Positions 48,638 through 56,822 of a stretch of 64,000 bases of DNA are shown one piece after another. The translations under genes were made by a program, and so were the position numbers. Origin of the DNA: WHSO01 sp963732875 (GTDB taxonomy: Bacteria; Pseudomonadota; Alphaproteobacteria; SMXQ01); the NCBI GenBank assembly GCA_963732875.1, contig CAVTBD010000003.1, positions 775,573-839,572 on the forward strand. The letters are read 5' to 3'. The notes beneath the pieces are model-generated. The model was not told where the DNA came from, ran no database searches, and saw only the letters and a list, made by a program, of their open reading frames with translations. Numbering within the stretch: the stretch's first letter is position 1; each line of letters begins with the position of its first letter.

Positions 48638-49502
48638 TTACACCGGATAGGGCGGGCAGGTGTAGCCCTTGGGCGAGAGCGTGAACACCTCGCAGCCCGT
48701 CGACGTCACGCCCACGGTGTGCTCGAATTGGGCTGAGAGCGAGCGGTCCTTGGTGACCGCGGTCCAGCCGTCCGACAGAACCTTTACGTCGTAGCGTCCG
48801 GCGTTGATCATCGGCTCGATCGTGAAGATCATGCCCTCGCGGATCAGCTCTCCCGTGCCCGGCTTGCCGTAGTGCAGCACGTTCGGCGGCTCATGGAAAA
48901 TCTCGCTGACGCCGTGGCCGCAGAAGTCGCGCACCACCGAGAACCGGTTGGCCTCGGCATGGGTCTGGATGGCATGGCCGATGTCGCCCAGCCGCGCGCC
49001 GGGCTTCACCTGGGCCACGCCCAGCATCAGGCATTCGTAGGTCACCTCGACCAGGCGGCGCGCCTTCACCTTGGGCTCGCCCACGTAATACATGCGCGAC
49101 GAATCGCCGTGCCAGCCCCTTGCGCCATCTGTGACGATCGGCGTCACGTCGATGTTGACGATGTCGCCGTCGCGCAGCTTCTTGGACGGGTCGGGAATCC
49201 CGTGGCACACCACGTGATTGACCGAGGTGCAGACCGAGCGCGGGAAGCCGCGGTAGCCGAGCGGGGCCGAGACGGCGCCGTGCGCCTGGGTCCAGTCCTC
49301 GCATAGCCGGTCGAGCTCGCCGGTGGTTACGCCCGGCGAGACGTGAGGCGTGACGTAGTCGAGCAGCTCGGCGGCGAGCCGGCCCGCGCGGCGCATGCCC
49401 GCGAACGCCTCCGGCCCGTGGATGCGGATGCGCGAGGGCTCGCGCCGGGGCGCGGGGGTGGGGACTCTGCCGGGACTCGCCTGTGGTATCCAACTCGTTC
49501 AT
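48638..49502 (-). CDS. map: Type I methionine aminopeptidase (frameshifted near the N-terminus)
   Basis: About 287 residues when corrected. Removes initiator Met from nascent proteins. Metal ligands are visible: GDIVNIDVTPIVTDGARGWH (Asp), GDSSRMYYVGEP (Asp), FCGHGVSEIFHEPPNVLHYG (His), MIFTIEPMINAG (Glu), QFEHTVGVT (Glu). The N-terminal start MNELDTTGESRQSPHPRA is in a different frame from the body; deleting one base in the CCCC run at about 49446-49449 joins it to RREPSRIRIHGPEAFAGMRR, the normal N-terminal extension. Essential gene, so the shift is a probable sequence error. Between sfsA and radC. Confidence 0.93.
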
Positions 49503-49533
49503 GGTCTCGTGCGGTCGGGGGCGCGGGTGCCCA

Positions 49534-50231
49534 TTAAATAGCAATCGGGAGCGGGCTATCCAAGTGGATGCCCGTCCGGCGGATACGGCAGGTATAGCAC
49601 AGCAGCTCGACCCCTTGCGCGCGCGCCGTCGCCAGCGCGGCCGCGTAGGCCGGGTCGATGTCGCCTGCCACCGAAAAGGCCCGGCAGTCGGCGCGCTGCA
49701 CCACGTAGAGCATGACCGACCGGGCGCCGGCCGCGACCATGCGGGCGAGCTCGCCCAGGTGCTTGGTGCCGCGCGCGGTCACGGAATCGGGGAATTCGGC
49801 GAGATCGCCGCGCTTCAGGTGCACGTTCTTGATCTCGAGGTAGCACGGCTTGCCGCGCGGCGCTCCAGCAGGAAATCGACCCGCGAGTTGGTGCCGTAGC
49901 GCACCTCGCGCCGCACCGTCGGATAGGCGGCGAGCTCGGGGATCGCCTTGGCGGCGAGCGCTTCCTCCACCAGCCGGTTGGGGAGCCCCGCGTTGACGCC
50001 GACCAGGGCCGGCCCGACCCGCACCAGCTCCCAGCTCCAGGCGAGCTTGCGCTTGGGGTTGTCGGATTTCGACAGCCACACCTCCATGCCCGGCTCGGCG
50101 AGGCCGGTCATGGCGCCGGGGTTGGCGACGTGGGCCGTAATCACATCGCCGCCGTCGAGCTCGATGTCGGACAGGAAGCGCTTGTAGCGGCGCACGAGGC
50201 GCCCTTCGACCAGGGGCGGGGAGAATTTCAT
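49534..50231 (-). CDS. sfsA: SfsA-family DNA/RNA nuclease (frameshifted)
   Basis: About 232 residues when corrected. N-terminal OB-like domain (MKFSPPLVEGRLVRRYKRFL, TAHVANPGAMTGLAEPGMEV), C-terminal PD-(D/E)XK-like nuclease (SRVDFLLE, CYLEIKNVHLKRGDLAEFPD, TARGTKHLGELARM). The frame breaks near 49862; adding one C restores the usual ERPRGKPCYLEIKN. This is one of the few breaks that need an added rather than a removed base. The map gene starts 32 bases downstream. Confidence 0.9.
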
Positions 50232-50280
50232 GGCGCCAGAGGGTAGCGGCGCCGGGCCGGGCTGGCAATCGTCCCGGGCG

Positions 50281-52066
50281 TTACTCGGCGGCGGGCGGCA
50301 GGGACAGGAAGCGGGTGGCGAAATCGTTGGCCGGCAGCGGCTTCGACAGGTAGTAGCCCTGCACCTCGTCGCAGCCGATCTCGCGCAGGAACTCGAGCTG
50401 CTTCTCGGTCTCGACGCCCTCGGCGGTGACCTTGAGACGCAGCGAATGGGCCATGGCGAGGATCGCACGCACGATCGCCGCGTCCTCGGGATTCTCGGTG
50501 ATATCGCTGATGAAGGCGCGGTCGACTTTGAGCCAGTCGAGCGGGAAGCGCTTGAGGTGCCCGAGCGAGGAATAGCCGGTGCCGAAGTCGTCGATCGAGA
50601 TGCCGACTCCCATGTTGTGCAGCAGGCACAGCGTGACGACCGCGTCGTCGGGATCGTGCATCAGGGAGCTCTCCGTGATTTCGAGGCACAGGTGGCCGGC
50701 CGGCAGCCCCGCCGAATTCGAGCGCGTCGGTCACGGTCTTGAGCATGCTTTCCTGGTGGAACTGACGGCTCGACAGGTTGGCCGAGACCACCATCGGCTT
50801 CGCCCCGGCATCGAGCCACGCCTTGGTCTGTCGGCACGCCTCGCGCAGCACCCATTCGCCGATCGGCACGATCATGCCGTTCTCCTCGGCGATCGGGATG
50901 AAGCGGGCGGGCGGCACCAGCCCGAGCTCGGGATGCTGCCAGCGCACCAGCGCCTCGAAGCCGGTAATCTCGCCGCTCACGAGATCCATCTGCGGCTGAT
51001 AATGCAGCACCAGCTCTTCGCGCTCGACCGCGCGGCGCAGATCGTTCTCCAGCGTGAGCCGCTCGACCGTGGTCGCGTTCATGCCGAAGGTGTAGAATTG
51101 AAAATGATTGCGGCCTTCTTCCTTGGCCCGGTACATGGCCACGTCGGCATTCGTGATCAGCGTGTTTTTGTCGAGCCCGTCGTTGGGGAACAGGCTGATG
51201 CCGATCGACGTTGTGACGAAGACCTCGTGACCGTCGATCACGATCGGCCGCGACAGTTCGCGGATGATTTTCGCCGCGACCTTGGCCGCGTCCTGGGCGC
51301 CGCGGATGTTGGACAGCACCACCACGAATTCGTCGCCGCCGAGGCGCGCCAGCGTGTCGCTTTCGCGGATGCAGCCGCGCACCTGCTTGGCGACCTCGCA
51401 CAGGAGCTTGTCGCCGAACGCGTGGCCGAGGGTGTCGTTGACCAGCTTGAAGCGGTCGAGGTCGAGCAGCAGCAGGCCGACCAGGGTCTGCTGGCGGGTC
51501 GCCTGGGCGATCGCCTGGGTCAGGCGATCGAGCAGCAGCTCGCGGTTGGGCAGCTGGGTCAGCGTGTCGTAGTTGAGCAGGGCCTGGAGGCGCTGCTCGG
51601 TGCGCTTGCGCTCGATGGCGTAGCGCACGGCGCGCACCAGCGCGCGGCCGTCGGTATGGGCGCGCACGAGATAGTCCTGGGCGCCGGCGCCGAGCGCCGC
51701 GACCGCGGCTTCCTGGTCGTCGTCGTCGGAGACGATGATGATGGGCGTATCGTCGAGCAGCTCGTTGATGGTCTGGACCGACTTGGCGCTGGGCGCGGGG
51801 CCGCCGTCGAGCGTCAGGACCACCGCGTCGTAGCTTGTATCCTTGGCCGCGCGCACCGCGTCGGCGAGGTGGGTGACGCTGTCGACCGCGCTCGCCGCGG
51901 CGCCGCCGTCGGCCAGCATCGCCTCGACGCGGCGCCGATCATCGGGCCCGCCGCCCACCAGCAGCACGGTGAGCGCGCGCGCCGACGCGGACTTCGCGGC
52001 GCCGTTCCTGGCGGTCGGGGCCGGCGCCCTCTCGGGCACCAGCATCGTCGATATCTGCCTGGCCAT
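50281..52066 (-). CDS. Receiver-like / GGDEF / EAL composite c-di-GMP signalling protein (frameshifted)
   Basis: About 594 residues when corrected. N-terminal receiver-like domain (about 25-150: LTVLLVGGGPDDRRRVEAML, PIIIVSDDDDQEAAVAALGA, GAQDYLVRA) in which the usual phospho-acceptor Asp (DxLLLDL) reads AVVLTLDGG, so phosphorylation is doubtful. GGDEF domain (about 165-330) with intact RLGGDEFVVVL. EAL domain (about 345-590) with GFEALVRWQHP, and after a one-base correction in the CCCC at about 50707-50710, LCLEITESSLMHDP and SIDDFGTGYSSLGHLKRFPL. Both catalytic motifs are intact, so it could synthesise or degrade c-di-GMP. Confidence 0.88.
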
Positions 52067-52427
52067 GCGTCCTGCGCGGCCTCCCGCTGGGTCCAAATCC
52101 CGGGCGGGAAGCGGACCGGTTACTCGTCGTATGCTTCGGCCGGCTGCGTGATCTGCCCGGAAGCCGGCCCTGTTCCTGCGGCGTTTTCGCCGCGCCCGGG
52201 GCGTGACTGTCGCCCCCAAGTATCGTTACCCAAGTATTGTTGAGTATCAGAATAGATAAAATTTTAGATAAATATTACAAATACTGAATTCCATACGTAT
52301 TTCCGCCCGGCAAATTTCCGGGTCGACCATGATTATCATTTGAAAGGTTTCAAATTGCTTAAGATGCAAAATGGATTTAACAGATCGAACAAGGGGTTGT
52401 GCGGAATGTCCCCGACGGAGGCGGTCC
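52067..52427. other. AT-rich intergenic region upstream of two divergent genes
   Basis: No gene seen. About 52240-52380 is strikingly AT-rich compared with its surroundings and probably holds promoters for the GGDEF-EAL gene (minus) and the CinA-type gene (plus). It contains a perfect dyad TTTGAAAGGTTTCAAA at 52339-52354. CGGAGGCGG at 52416-52424 is the ribosome-binding site for the downstream ATG at 52428. Confidence 0.6.
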
Positions 52428-53244
52428 ATGGGCGATGCGGATGAAGCGGCAACGGCGGGCGCCGGCGCGCGGCCGGTCACGGCGGCGCTGGTCATCATCG
52501 GCAACGAGGTGCTGTCGGGCCGTACCCGCGATGCCAACACCGCCTATCTTGCCACCCGCCTCAACGAACTCGGCGTGCGCCTGATGGAGGTGCGCGTGGT
52601 GCGCGACGCGCACGCCGCCATCGCCGACGCCGTCAACGCACTGCGCGCCAGCTTCGACTACGTATTCACCACCGGCGGCATCGGGCCGACCCACGACGAC
52701 ATCACCGCCGAGGCGGTGGCCCGGGCGTTCGGCCTGCCCCTGATCGAGCATCCCGAGGCGGTGGCAAGGCTCGAGCGCCACTACGCGCCGGGCGAGTTCA
52801 CGCCCGCGCGCCGGCGCATGACCCGCACCCCCGAGGGCGCCACCCTGATCGACAACCCGGTCAGCGCCGCGCCCGGCTTCCAGATCGGCAACGTGTTCGT
52901 GATGGCGGGCGTGCCGCGCATCATGCAGGGCGATGTTCGAGGGTCTGCGCCACCGCATCGTCGGCGGCGCGCCGCTCATCGCCCGCACCATCCGCACCGA
53001 CCTGCCGGAAGGCCGCATCGGCGGGCGCCTCGGCGAGGTGCAGGACGCTTTCCCCGACGTCGAGATCGGCAGCTATCCGCAGATGCGCACGCGCGCCGAT
53101 CAGCCGTTCAGCGTCCGCCTGGTCGCGCGCGCGACCGATCCGGCCCGGCTCGCCGCCGCGGTGGCGGCGCTCACGGCCATGCTGACCGAGCTCGGCGGCA
53201 GGGCCGAGGAAATGGACGGGACGGACAAGGGCGAAGACACTTAG
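52428..53244 (+). CDS. cinA: CinA/MoaB-type molybdopterin-binding-domain protein (frameshifted)
   Basis: About 271 residues when corrected. N-terminal MoCF_biosynth/CinA_N domain: AALVIIGNEVLSGRTRDANT, RLNELGVRLMEVRVVRD, FTTGGIGPTHDDITAEAVAR, VFVMAGVPRIM. At 52928-52930 an extra G breaks the frame; removal gives MQAMFEGLRHRIVGGAPLIA and the rest to 53244. It is the short form lacking the C-terminal nicotinamide-nucleotide deamidase domain. In alphaproteobacteria such proteins are called competence/damage-inducible protein A; proven roles are few. Confidence 0.88.
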
Positions 53245-53268
53245 AGCGCCAGACGACCGGTTGAACTC

Positions 53269-53299
53269 ATGTCGTCACCCCCGCGGAAGCGGGGGTCCA
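53269..53299. repeat. Single half of the short palindromic repeat, copy E
   Basis: GTCGTCACCCCCGCGGAAGC then GGGGGTCCACG: one hairpin half of the family seen at 14854-14972. It lies between the CinA gene and the prophage repressor and may mark the chromosome side of the prophage. Confidence 0.65.
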
Positions 53300-53378
53300 C
53301 GAGTTATTTATCTCGATAAGAAAAAGGGAAAACACGTGGATGGTCGGCCTGCGCCGACCATGACGATGGAGGAAAGGC

Positions 53379-54050
53379 CTACCGCCGGGCGTAGTAGCGG
53401 CGGTGCTCGACCACGGTGCCGACCACGCGGCCCGGGGTGTCGGCATCGATGCGCAGCACCGGCCAGTCTTCGTTGAGCGGCACCAGGTCGATGATCGGCC
53501 GGCCGCTGCCGTCGGTGCCGCGCGGGCGGTATTTCTTGAAGGTGGCCTCTTCCTGGCCGTCGAGCTTGGCGACCACGAAGTCGCCCGGCTGCGGCGCGAC
53601 GTCGGGATCCACCACGATCTTGTCGCCGTCGTTGAACTCGCCCTCCATGCTGGTGCCGCGCACCACCAGCGCAAATAAATCGGCGCCGACCTTCTGCTCG
53701 GTCACGAGCTGGTCCATGCCGCGCCCGGGCGGGTAGGGATCGGCGACCGCGCCCCAGGCGCCGGCGTGGACGTAGTCGATCACCGGCACGGCGCGCCCGC
53801 GCGGCGACAGGGTCGGGCGTTCGGCGGTGCTCTCTACTGCGCCCTCGCCCGCGATCCACGACACCCACACGCCGAGCGCGTCGGCGGCGCGCTGCAGGTG
53901 CGCGAGCGACGGCCTTGTGGTGCCGTTCTCCCACTGGGCGATGGCGGCGCGGCTCACGCCGCAGCGCCGGCCGAGGTCGTGCTGGGTGAGCCCTGCCCGG
54001 GTGCGGGCGTCCTTGATGCGGGGGCCGATGCCGTCGGTGTTTTCAGCCAT
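53379..54050 (-). CDS. Prophage CI-type repressor (HTH_3 + S24 peptidase)
   Basis: 223 residues. N-terminal Cro/CI helix-turn-helix (about 10-65: ARTRAGLTQHDLGRRCGVSR then AAIAQWENGTTRPS), C-terminal LexA/S24 self-cleavage domain (about 120-215) with nucleophile Ser in VRGTSMEGEFNDGD and the general-base Lys in VAKLDGQEEATFKKY. Expected to maintain lysogeny and to be cleaved on SOS induction. Divergent from the DUF6362 gene; the 110-base gap holds operator-like dyads. Confidence 0.9.
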   Translation of the reverse strand: MAENTDGIGPRIKDARTRAGLTQHDLGRRCGVSRAAIAQWENGTTRPSLAHLQRAADALGVWVSWIAGEGAVESTAERPTLSPRGRAVPVIDYVHAGAWGAVADPYPPGRGMDQLVTEQKVGADLFALVVRGTSMEGEFNDGDKIVVDPDVAPQPGDFVVAKLDGQEEATFKKYRPRGTDGSGRPIIDLVPLNEDWPVLRIDADTPGRVVGTVVEHRRYYARR

Positions 54051-54073
54051 GACGAAGGGAGTATGTCAGTTCT

Positions 54074-54127
54074 CCTAACGGCTGTCACGCAAAACTTGAC
54101 GAACAAGTTAGTATAAATTACGTTAGG
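54074..54127. promoter_or_regulatory. Prophage repressor operator region
   Basis: Outer inverted repeat CCTAACG (54074-54080) and CGTTAGG (54121-54127) flank an inner dyad AACTTG-N5-CAAGTT (54093-54109). TTGACG at 54097-54102 with TACGTT 17 bases later gives a rightward promoter overlapping both, so repressor binding would block it. Fits a lambda-like repressor/early-gene switch. Confidence 0.6.
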
Positions 54128-54161
54128 CCGCTCTCCCGAATCCAGCGCGAGGGCCTTCCCC

Positions 54162-54716
54162 ATGCACCCGTCCAAACGCCCGTACAGCCACCAGCCGCCG
54201 TCCGATCCCGCCACCCGTCCAGAGGCCAATCCCGATGTTCCCGGCCACCTGTGGGGCGCGGCGGAGGTCAGGGCGCGCCTCAAGGAGGCCGCCGCCGTGC
54301 TCAAGGCGCTGCCGTTGACCGCGCGCGACCGGCCGGGTCGGCTGATGGCGCACTGGCCGGACGTGGTGCGGGATTCGCTCGAGGCCTACGGCTACCAGGC
54401 GCCGTCGCGCCGCGCGCCCCGGCCCACGCCGGCGGCGGTCAGCCGCGCCGACGCGGCGGTGCCGTGGCTGCTGTGGGCCGCGCCCGAGGCCCAGCGCGTC
54501 CTGTGGGCGCGGGCCTCGGGGTGCCGTGGCGCCGGCTCGAGGACATGGACGGACGCTCCCATACCACGCTGCGCAAGGTCGAGGCCGCCGGGCTGGACGC
54601 CATCTGCCGCCAGCTCAACCGCGATCTCGTGCCCGGAAGCCGCCGTCACGGCCGCGTTCCGCCAGGGCCGGGCGAAGCCGGACGAAGGGAGGAAAAATAT
54701 CGTAAGTTATACTTGA
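54162..54716 (+). CDS. DUF6362 family phage protein (two compensating frameshifts)
   Basis: About 184 residues. Family pattern: LWGAAEVRARLKEAAAVLKA, WPDVVRDSLEAYGYQAP, SRADAAVPWLLWAAPEAQRV and LWARASG, then after a one-base deletion near 54522 VPWRRLEDMDGRSHTTLRKV then EAAGLDAICRQLN, which is an HTH-like segment. A second, opposite shift near 54633 returns to the first frame, ending at the TGA at 54714-54716. DUF6362 proteins occur in alphaproteobacterial prophages just before packaging genes; a DNA-binding role is inferred from the HTH-like tail. Confidence 0.75.
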   Translation: MHPSKRPYSHQPPSDPATRPEANPDVPGHLWGAAEVRARLKEAAAVLKALPLTARDRPGRLMAHWPDVVRDSLEAYGYQAPSRRAPRPTPAAVSRADAAVPWLLWAAPEAQRVLWARASGCRGAGSRTWTDAPIPRCARSRPPGWTPSAASSTAISCPEAAVTAAFRQGRAKPDEGRKNIVSYT

Positions 54717-54741
54717 CAAAGTTTCTAAATCGGGCTAGTCT
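54713..54741 (+). promoter_or_regulatory. Strong sigma-70-type promoter in the prophage
   Basis: TTGACA-N17-TAGTCT. The -35 overlaps the stop codon of the DUF6362 gene. A start of transcription near 54748 would lie only about 45 bases before a strong terminator at 54793, giving a short RNA of about 69 bases unless read-through occurs. Confidence 0.75.
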
Positions 54742-54792
54742 CTGCGGCATGATGGGACGAACCTTGGGAGGGACGCCCCCATCCGCCGTAAA

Positions 54793-54816
54793 GGCCCGCG
54801 CAATGCGGGCCTTTTT
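54793..54816 (+). terminator. Terminator or attenuator in the first terminase leader copy
   Basis: GGCCCGC-GCAAT-GCGGGCC then TTTTT. A near-identical hairpin (GGCCCGC-GCCGT-GCGGGCC then TTTT) sits at 56310-56332, and each lies about 75-105 bases before an ATGATCACGCCGCC start. The pair therefore mark two copies of one leader. Confidence 0.85.
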
Positions 54817-54899
54817 CTTTTCAGCCCGGCCCGCGCAAGCAGGCCTTTTCTGTTCCACTTCTCGCAACTCCACAAACCCGCATGGAAGAGAGGATCGCA

Positions 54900-55017
54900 T
54901 GATCACGCCGCCGCTTCCGCAGCGCGCGCTGCTGGCCGAGGTGCGCGATGGCGCTCAAAGCCAGGGCGTGCGACCCTGCGCCTCGCGGTCAAAAGCTTCG
55001 AGGCCACGGGGTGTCGG
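54900..55017 (+). pseudogene. Chimeric remnant of the terminase-region genes
   Basis: Begins ATGATCACGCCGCC...CCGCAGCGC like the gene at 56386, then jumps after about 27 bases to sequence matching the terminase gene near 56900-56985: GCTGGCCGAGGTGCGCGA, CTGCGCCTCGCGGTC, GGCCACGG-GTGTCGG (just before Walker A GKT). About 500 bases of the parent are missing and the rest diverges. It is a deleted, decayed duplicate. Following sequence to about 55360 has no recognisable gene. Confidence 0.75.
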
Positions 55018-55365
55018 AGCCTCCTCCGGATTGATCCGCAGCCCGACAAATAGGTTTCGCTTTCGCTGCCGGGTTCCGATCCTAACGACCAGGGCGGAGG
55101 CTGATTACATCAATTATCTCGCTATGCACTGGCCACTCCGGGTCGGCGTTGGAAAAGACGTCGGCAAGATTTCCAGCGCGCGAATAGCGGCACAACGCGC
55201 AGCCTTCAGCGCGAAACGCGCCCGCCATTATCCCGAAGCCGAGGAGGGCGAGCTGAACCAGTGGCCATGCAAGATATCTTATTCGGACGATGCCGATATT
55301 GACCCCTGCGATAGGTTCTCGACGAACTGCCGCCGCTCGCGGCGTCGCGCGGGCGACCTTCTGGC

Positions 55366-55584
55366 ATGGGTTCGATTACCAAGGGCTCCATGGCCGGTTC
55401 GGCGACGACTCAGGCGGCTCCCGCGACGCCACGCAACAAACCCGACACGGCACAATCTCGCATATCAGCCGGGTCGGCCGCCGGCCCGTTCGTCATATCA
55501 AGGGAAGCGACGGCACCACCGGAATCGGTGATTGGAAAGGATGTCGTTTTGAATGACGTGATTTTGCCGCCGGAATGGCCATAG
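55366..55584 (+). CDS. Small hypothetical prophage ORF
   Basis: 72 residues: MGSITKGSMAGSATTQAAPA start, low-complexity Ala/Thr/Pro/Ser N-terminus, then VIGKDVVLNDVILPPEWP. Not recognised. No clear ribosome-binding site, and it overlaps a longer frame of the remnant region, so it may be non-coding. Listed because the C-terminal half looks protein-like. Confidence 0.25.
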   Translation: MGSITKGSMAGSATTQAAPATPRNKPDTAQSRISAGSAAGPFVISREATAPPESVIGKDVVLNDVILPPEWP

Positions 55585-55689
55585 CCGGATAATCCTGCCC
55601 CGAGCCGGGAGAACTACCTGAGCTGTTCCTGCGGGGCTGGCCCGTGGAAAGTGCCACGGCGGGGATCCAGGAAGCCCGAACCATGCCTT

Positions 55690-55834
55690 TTTCAGAAATA
55701 TAGTTTATTTACTTTTTTGTTACAAATAATTTTTTGTAAAAAGATAAATATTATTTGTTTATTTGTAATAAATATTTAAATTCCCATATAAATAGAGCGG
55801 CAAATTATTGCCGCTCTATTGAGAGGCATACCAC
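55690..55834. other. Extremely AT-rich island with hairpin in the lipoprotein leader
   Basis: About 55690-55800 is almost all A/T, in sharp contrast to the surrounding GC-rich DNA. It ends with the perfect hairpin AGAGCGGCAA-ATTA-TTGCCGCTCT (55794-55817). GAGAGG precedes an ATG at 55835. Probably a promoter/leader of foreign origin for the lipoprotein gene; the hairpin could act as terminator for leftward transcription, since it is followed by TATTTATAT on that strand. Confidence 0.6.
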
Positions 55835-55912
55835 ATGTCCTACCGTAATACATCGTCTTTCCAGGGTGCGCCCGGCAACGACGTCCCTCGGGGAGCAGTC
55901 AAGAAAACAGCC

Positions 55913-56154
55913 ATGAAGTCGTCCTCGTTTGCCTGGCTCGCCGTGGTCGCGCTTCTGGGTATGAGCGCCTGCGGGACGAGTACCTCTGATCGCGCTTTGT
56001 CGGGCGCTGGCATTGGTGCCGGTGTGGGTGTCGTCGGTGGTGCCCTTGTCGGCGCACGGTTCAAGGTGCCTTGATCGGCGGTGCCGTCGGTGCAGGCGCC
56101 GGTGCCCTCACCAACGAAAAGCAGATCGATCTCGGAAAGCCGGCATGGAAATAG
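55913..56154 (+). CDS. Glycine-zipper lipoprotein (frameshifted)
   Basis: About 80 residues when corrected. Signal peptide FAWLAVVALLGMSACG with a lipobox-like MSAC; then Gly-zipper repeats DRALSGAGIGAGVGVVGGAL and, after adding one base near 56061-56066, GALIGGAVGAGAGALTNEKQ then IDLGKPAWK to the TAG at 56152. Small outer-membrane lipoproteins of this type occur widely in alphaproteobacteria. ATG 55835 would add 26 residues before the signal peptide. The function is unknown. Confidence 0.7.
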
Positions 56155-56294
56155 CCGCGCGGTAACGCCCTGTAGGCAACAGGAAAGGCGGCTTTCCAAG
56201 CGCTGTCTTCCACGCGTGGGGCAACCGGACAGGACCGAGACCTTCTGCGAGCGGATACTTGTCTTCGTTTGAGCCCGCACCTGTCATCTCCAAT

Positions 56295-56335
56295 ATCGAA
56301 TATTCGATTGGCCCGCGCCGTGCGGGCCTTTTCTT
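56295..56335 (+). terminator. Palindrome plus terminator in the second terminase leader
   Basis: Perfect 14-base palindrome ATCGAATATTCGAT (56295-56308), immediately followed by the hairpin GGCCCGC-GCCGT-GCGGGCC with TTTTCTTT (56310-56335). The hairpin is the second copy of that at 54793; the palindrome is not present in the first copy. Could be an operator plus attenuator for the terminase genes. Confidence 0.7.
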
Positions 56336-56385
56336 TGCCCGTCCGGCACACATCACTACAAGCTCCGAAAGAGAAAGGAGGCCCC

Positions 56386-56810
56386 ATGATCACGCCGCCA
56401 CCCCCGCAGCGCAAAAAGCGCTGGGTGCGCCCGCGCCCGCAACTGACCTGGATCTCGCACCCGCGCGTCGCACGCCATCTCTACAACCACGACTGCAACG
56501 TGGTCGGGCTGCTCGCCGACATGGCCAAGGACAAGAGTATCGACCCGCAGCTCCGCTTCCGCGTTCTCGATAAGCTGGTGACGCTGCTCTACCTGCCGTG
56601 CGAGCCTGCGGTGCCGGTGGGGCCGGAAAACGCCGAAACCGGTCCGGACGTGGCTGAGATCATCGGCGCCGCCTGGAAGGAGCGGAGGCGGACCCAGGTC
56701 GAAGCTAGACCACGCGCGGGGCGCAAGCCCGGCGGTGCGGGCACGGGCCGCGGGGTATCGCCGGCCGAGGCCGCGCTTGCGCCGCTCCGTCGCCGCCTGC
56801 GCGCGGCGAC
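56386..56810 (+). CDS. Hypothetical protein preceding the terminase (possible small terminase subunit)
   Basis: Starts MITPPPPQRKKRWVRPRPQL with AAAGGAGGCCCC just upstream. Body: TWISHPRVARHLYNHDCNVV, GLLADMAKDKSIDPQLRFRV, DKLVTLLYLPCEP, DVAEIIGAAWKERRR. Basic N-terminus and helical body fit a DNA-binding packaging factor, but no family is recognised. Its 3' end is unclear: the frame overlaps the terminase in another frame to 57000, and the segment SPAEAALAPLRRRL probably belongs to the terminase N-terminus. A one-base error near 56800 is likely. Confidence 0.55.
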
Positions 56811-56822
56811 CCGCTCGCCTTC

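Noticed and set aside
53300..53378. Prophage attachment site left end
   Set aside because: The repeat half at 53269 and nearby gap looked tempting, but no integrase gene or matching right-end repeat is visible in the window.
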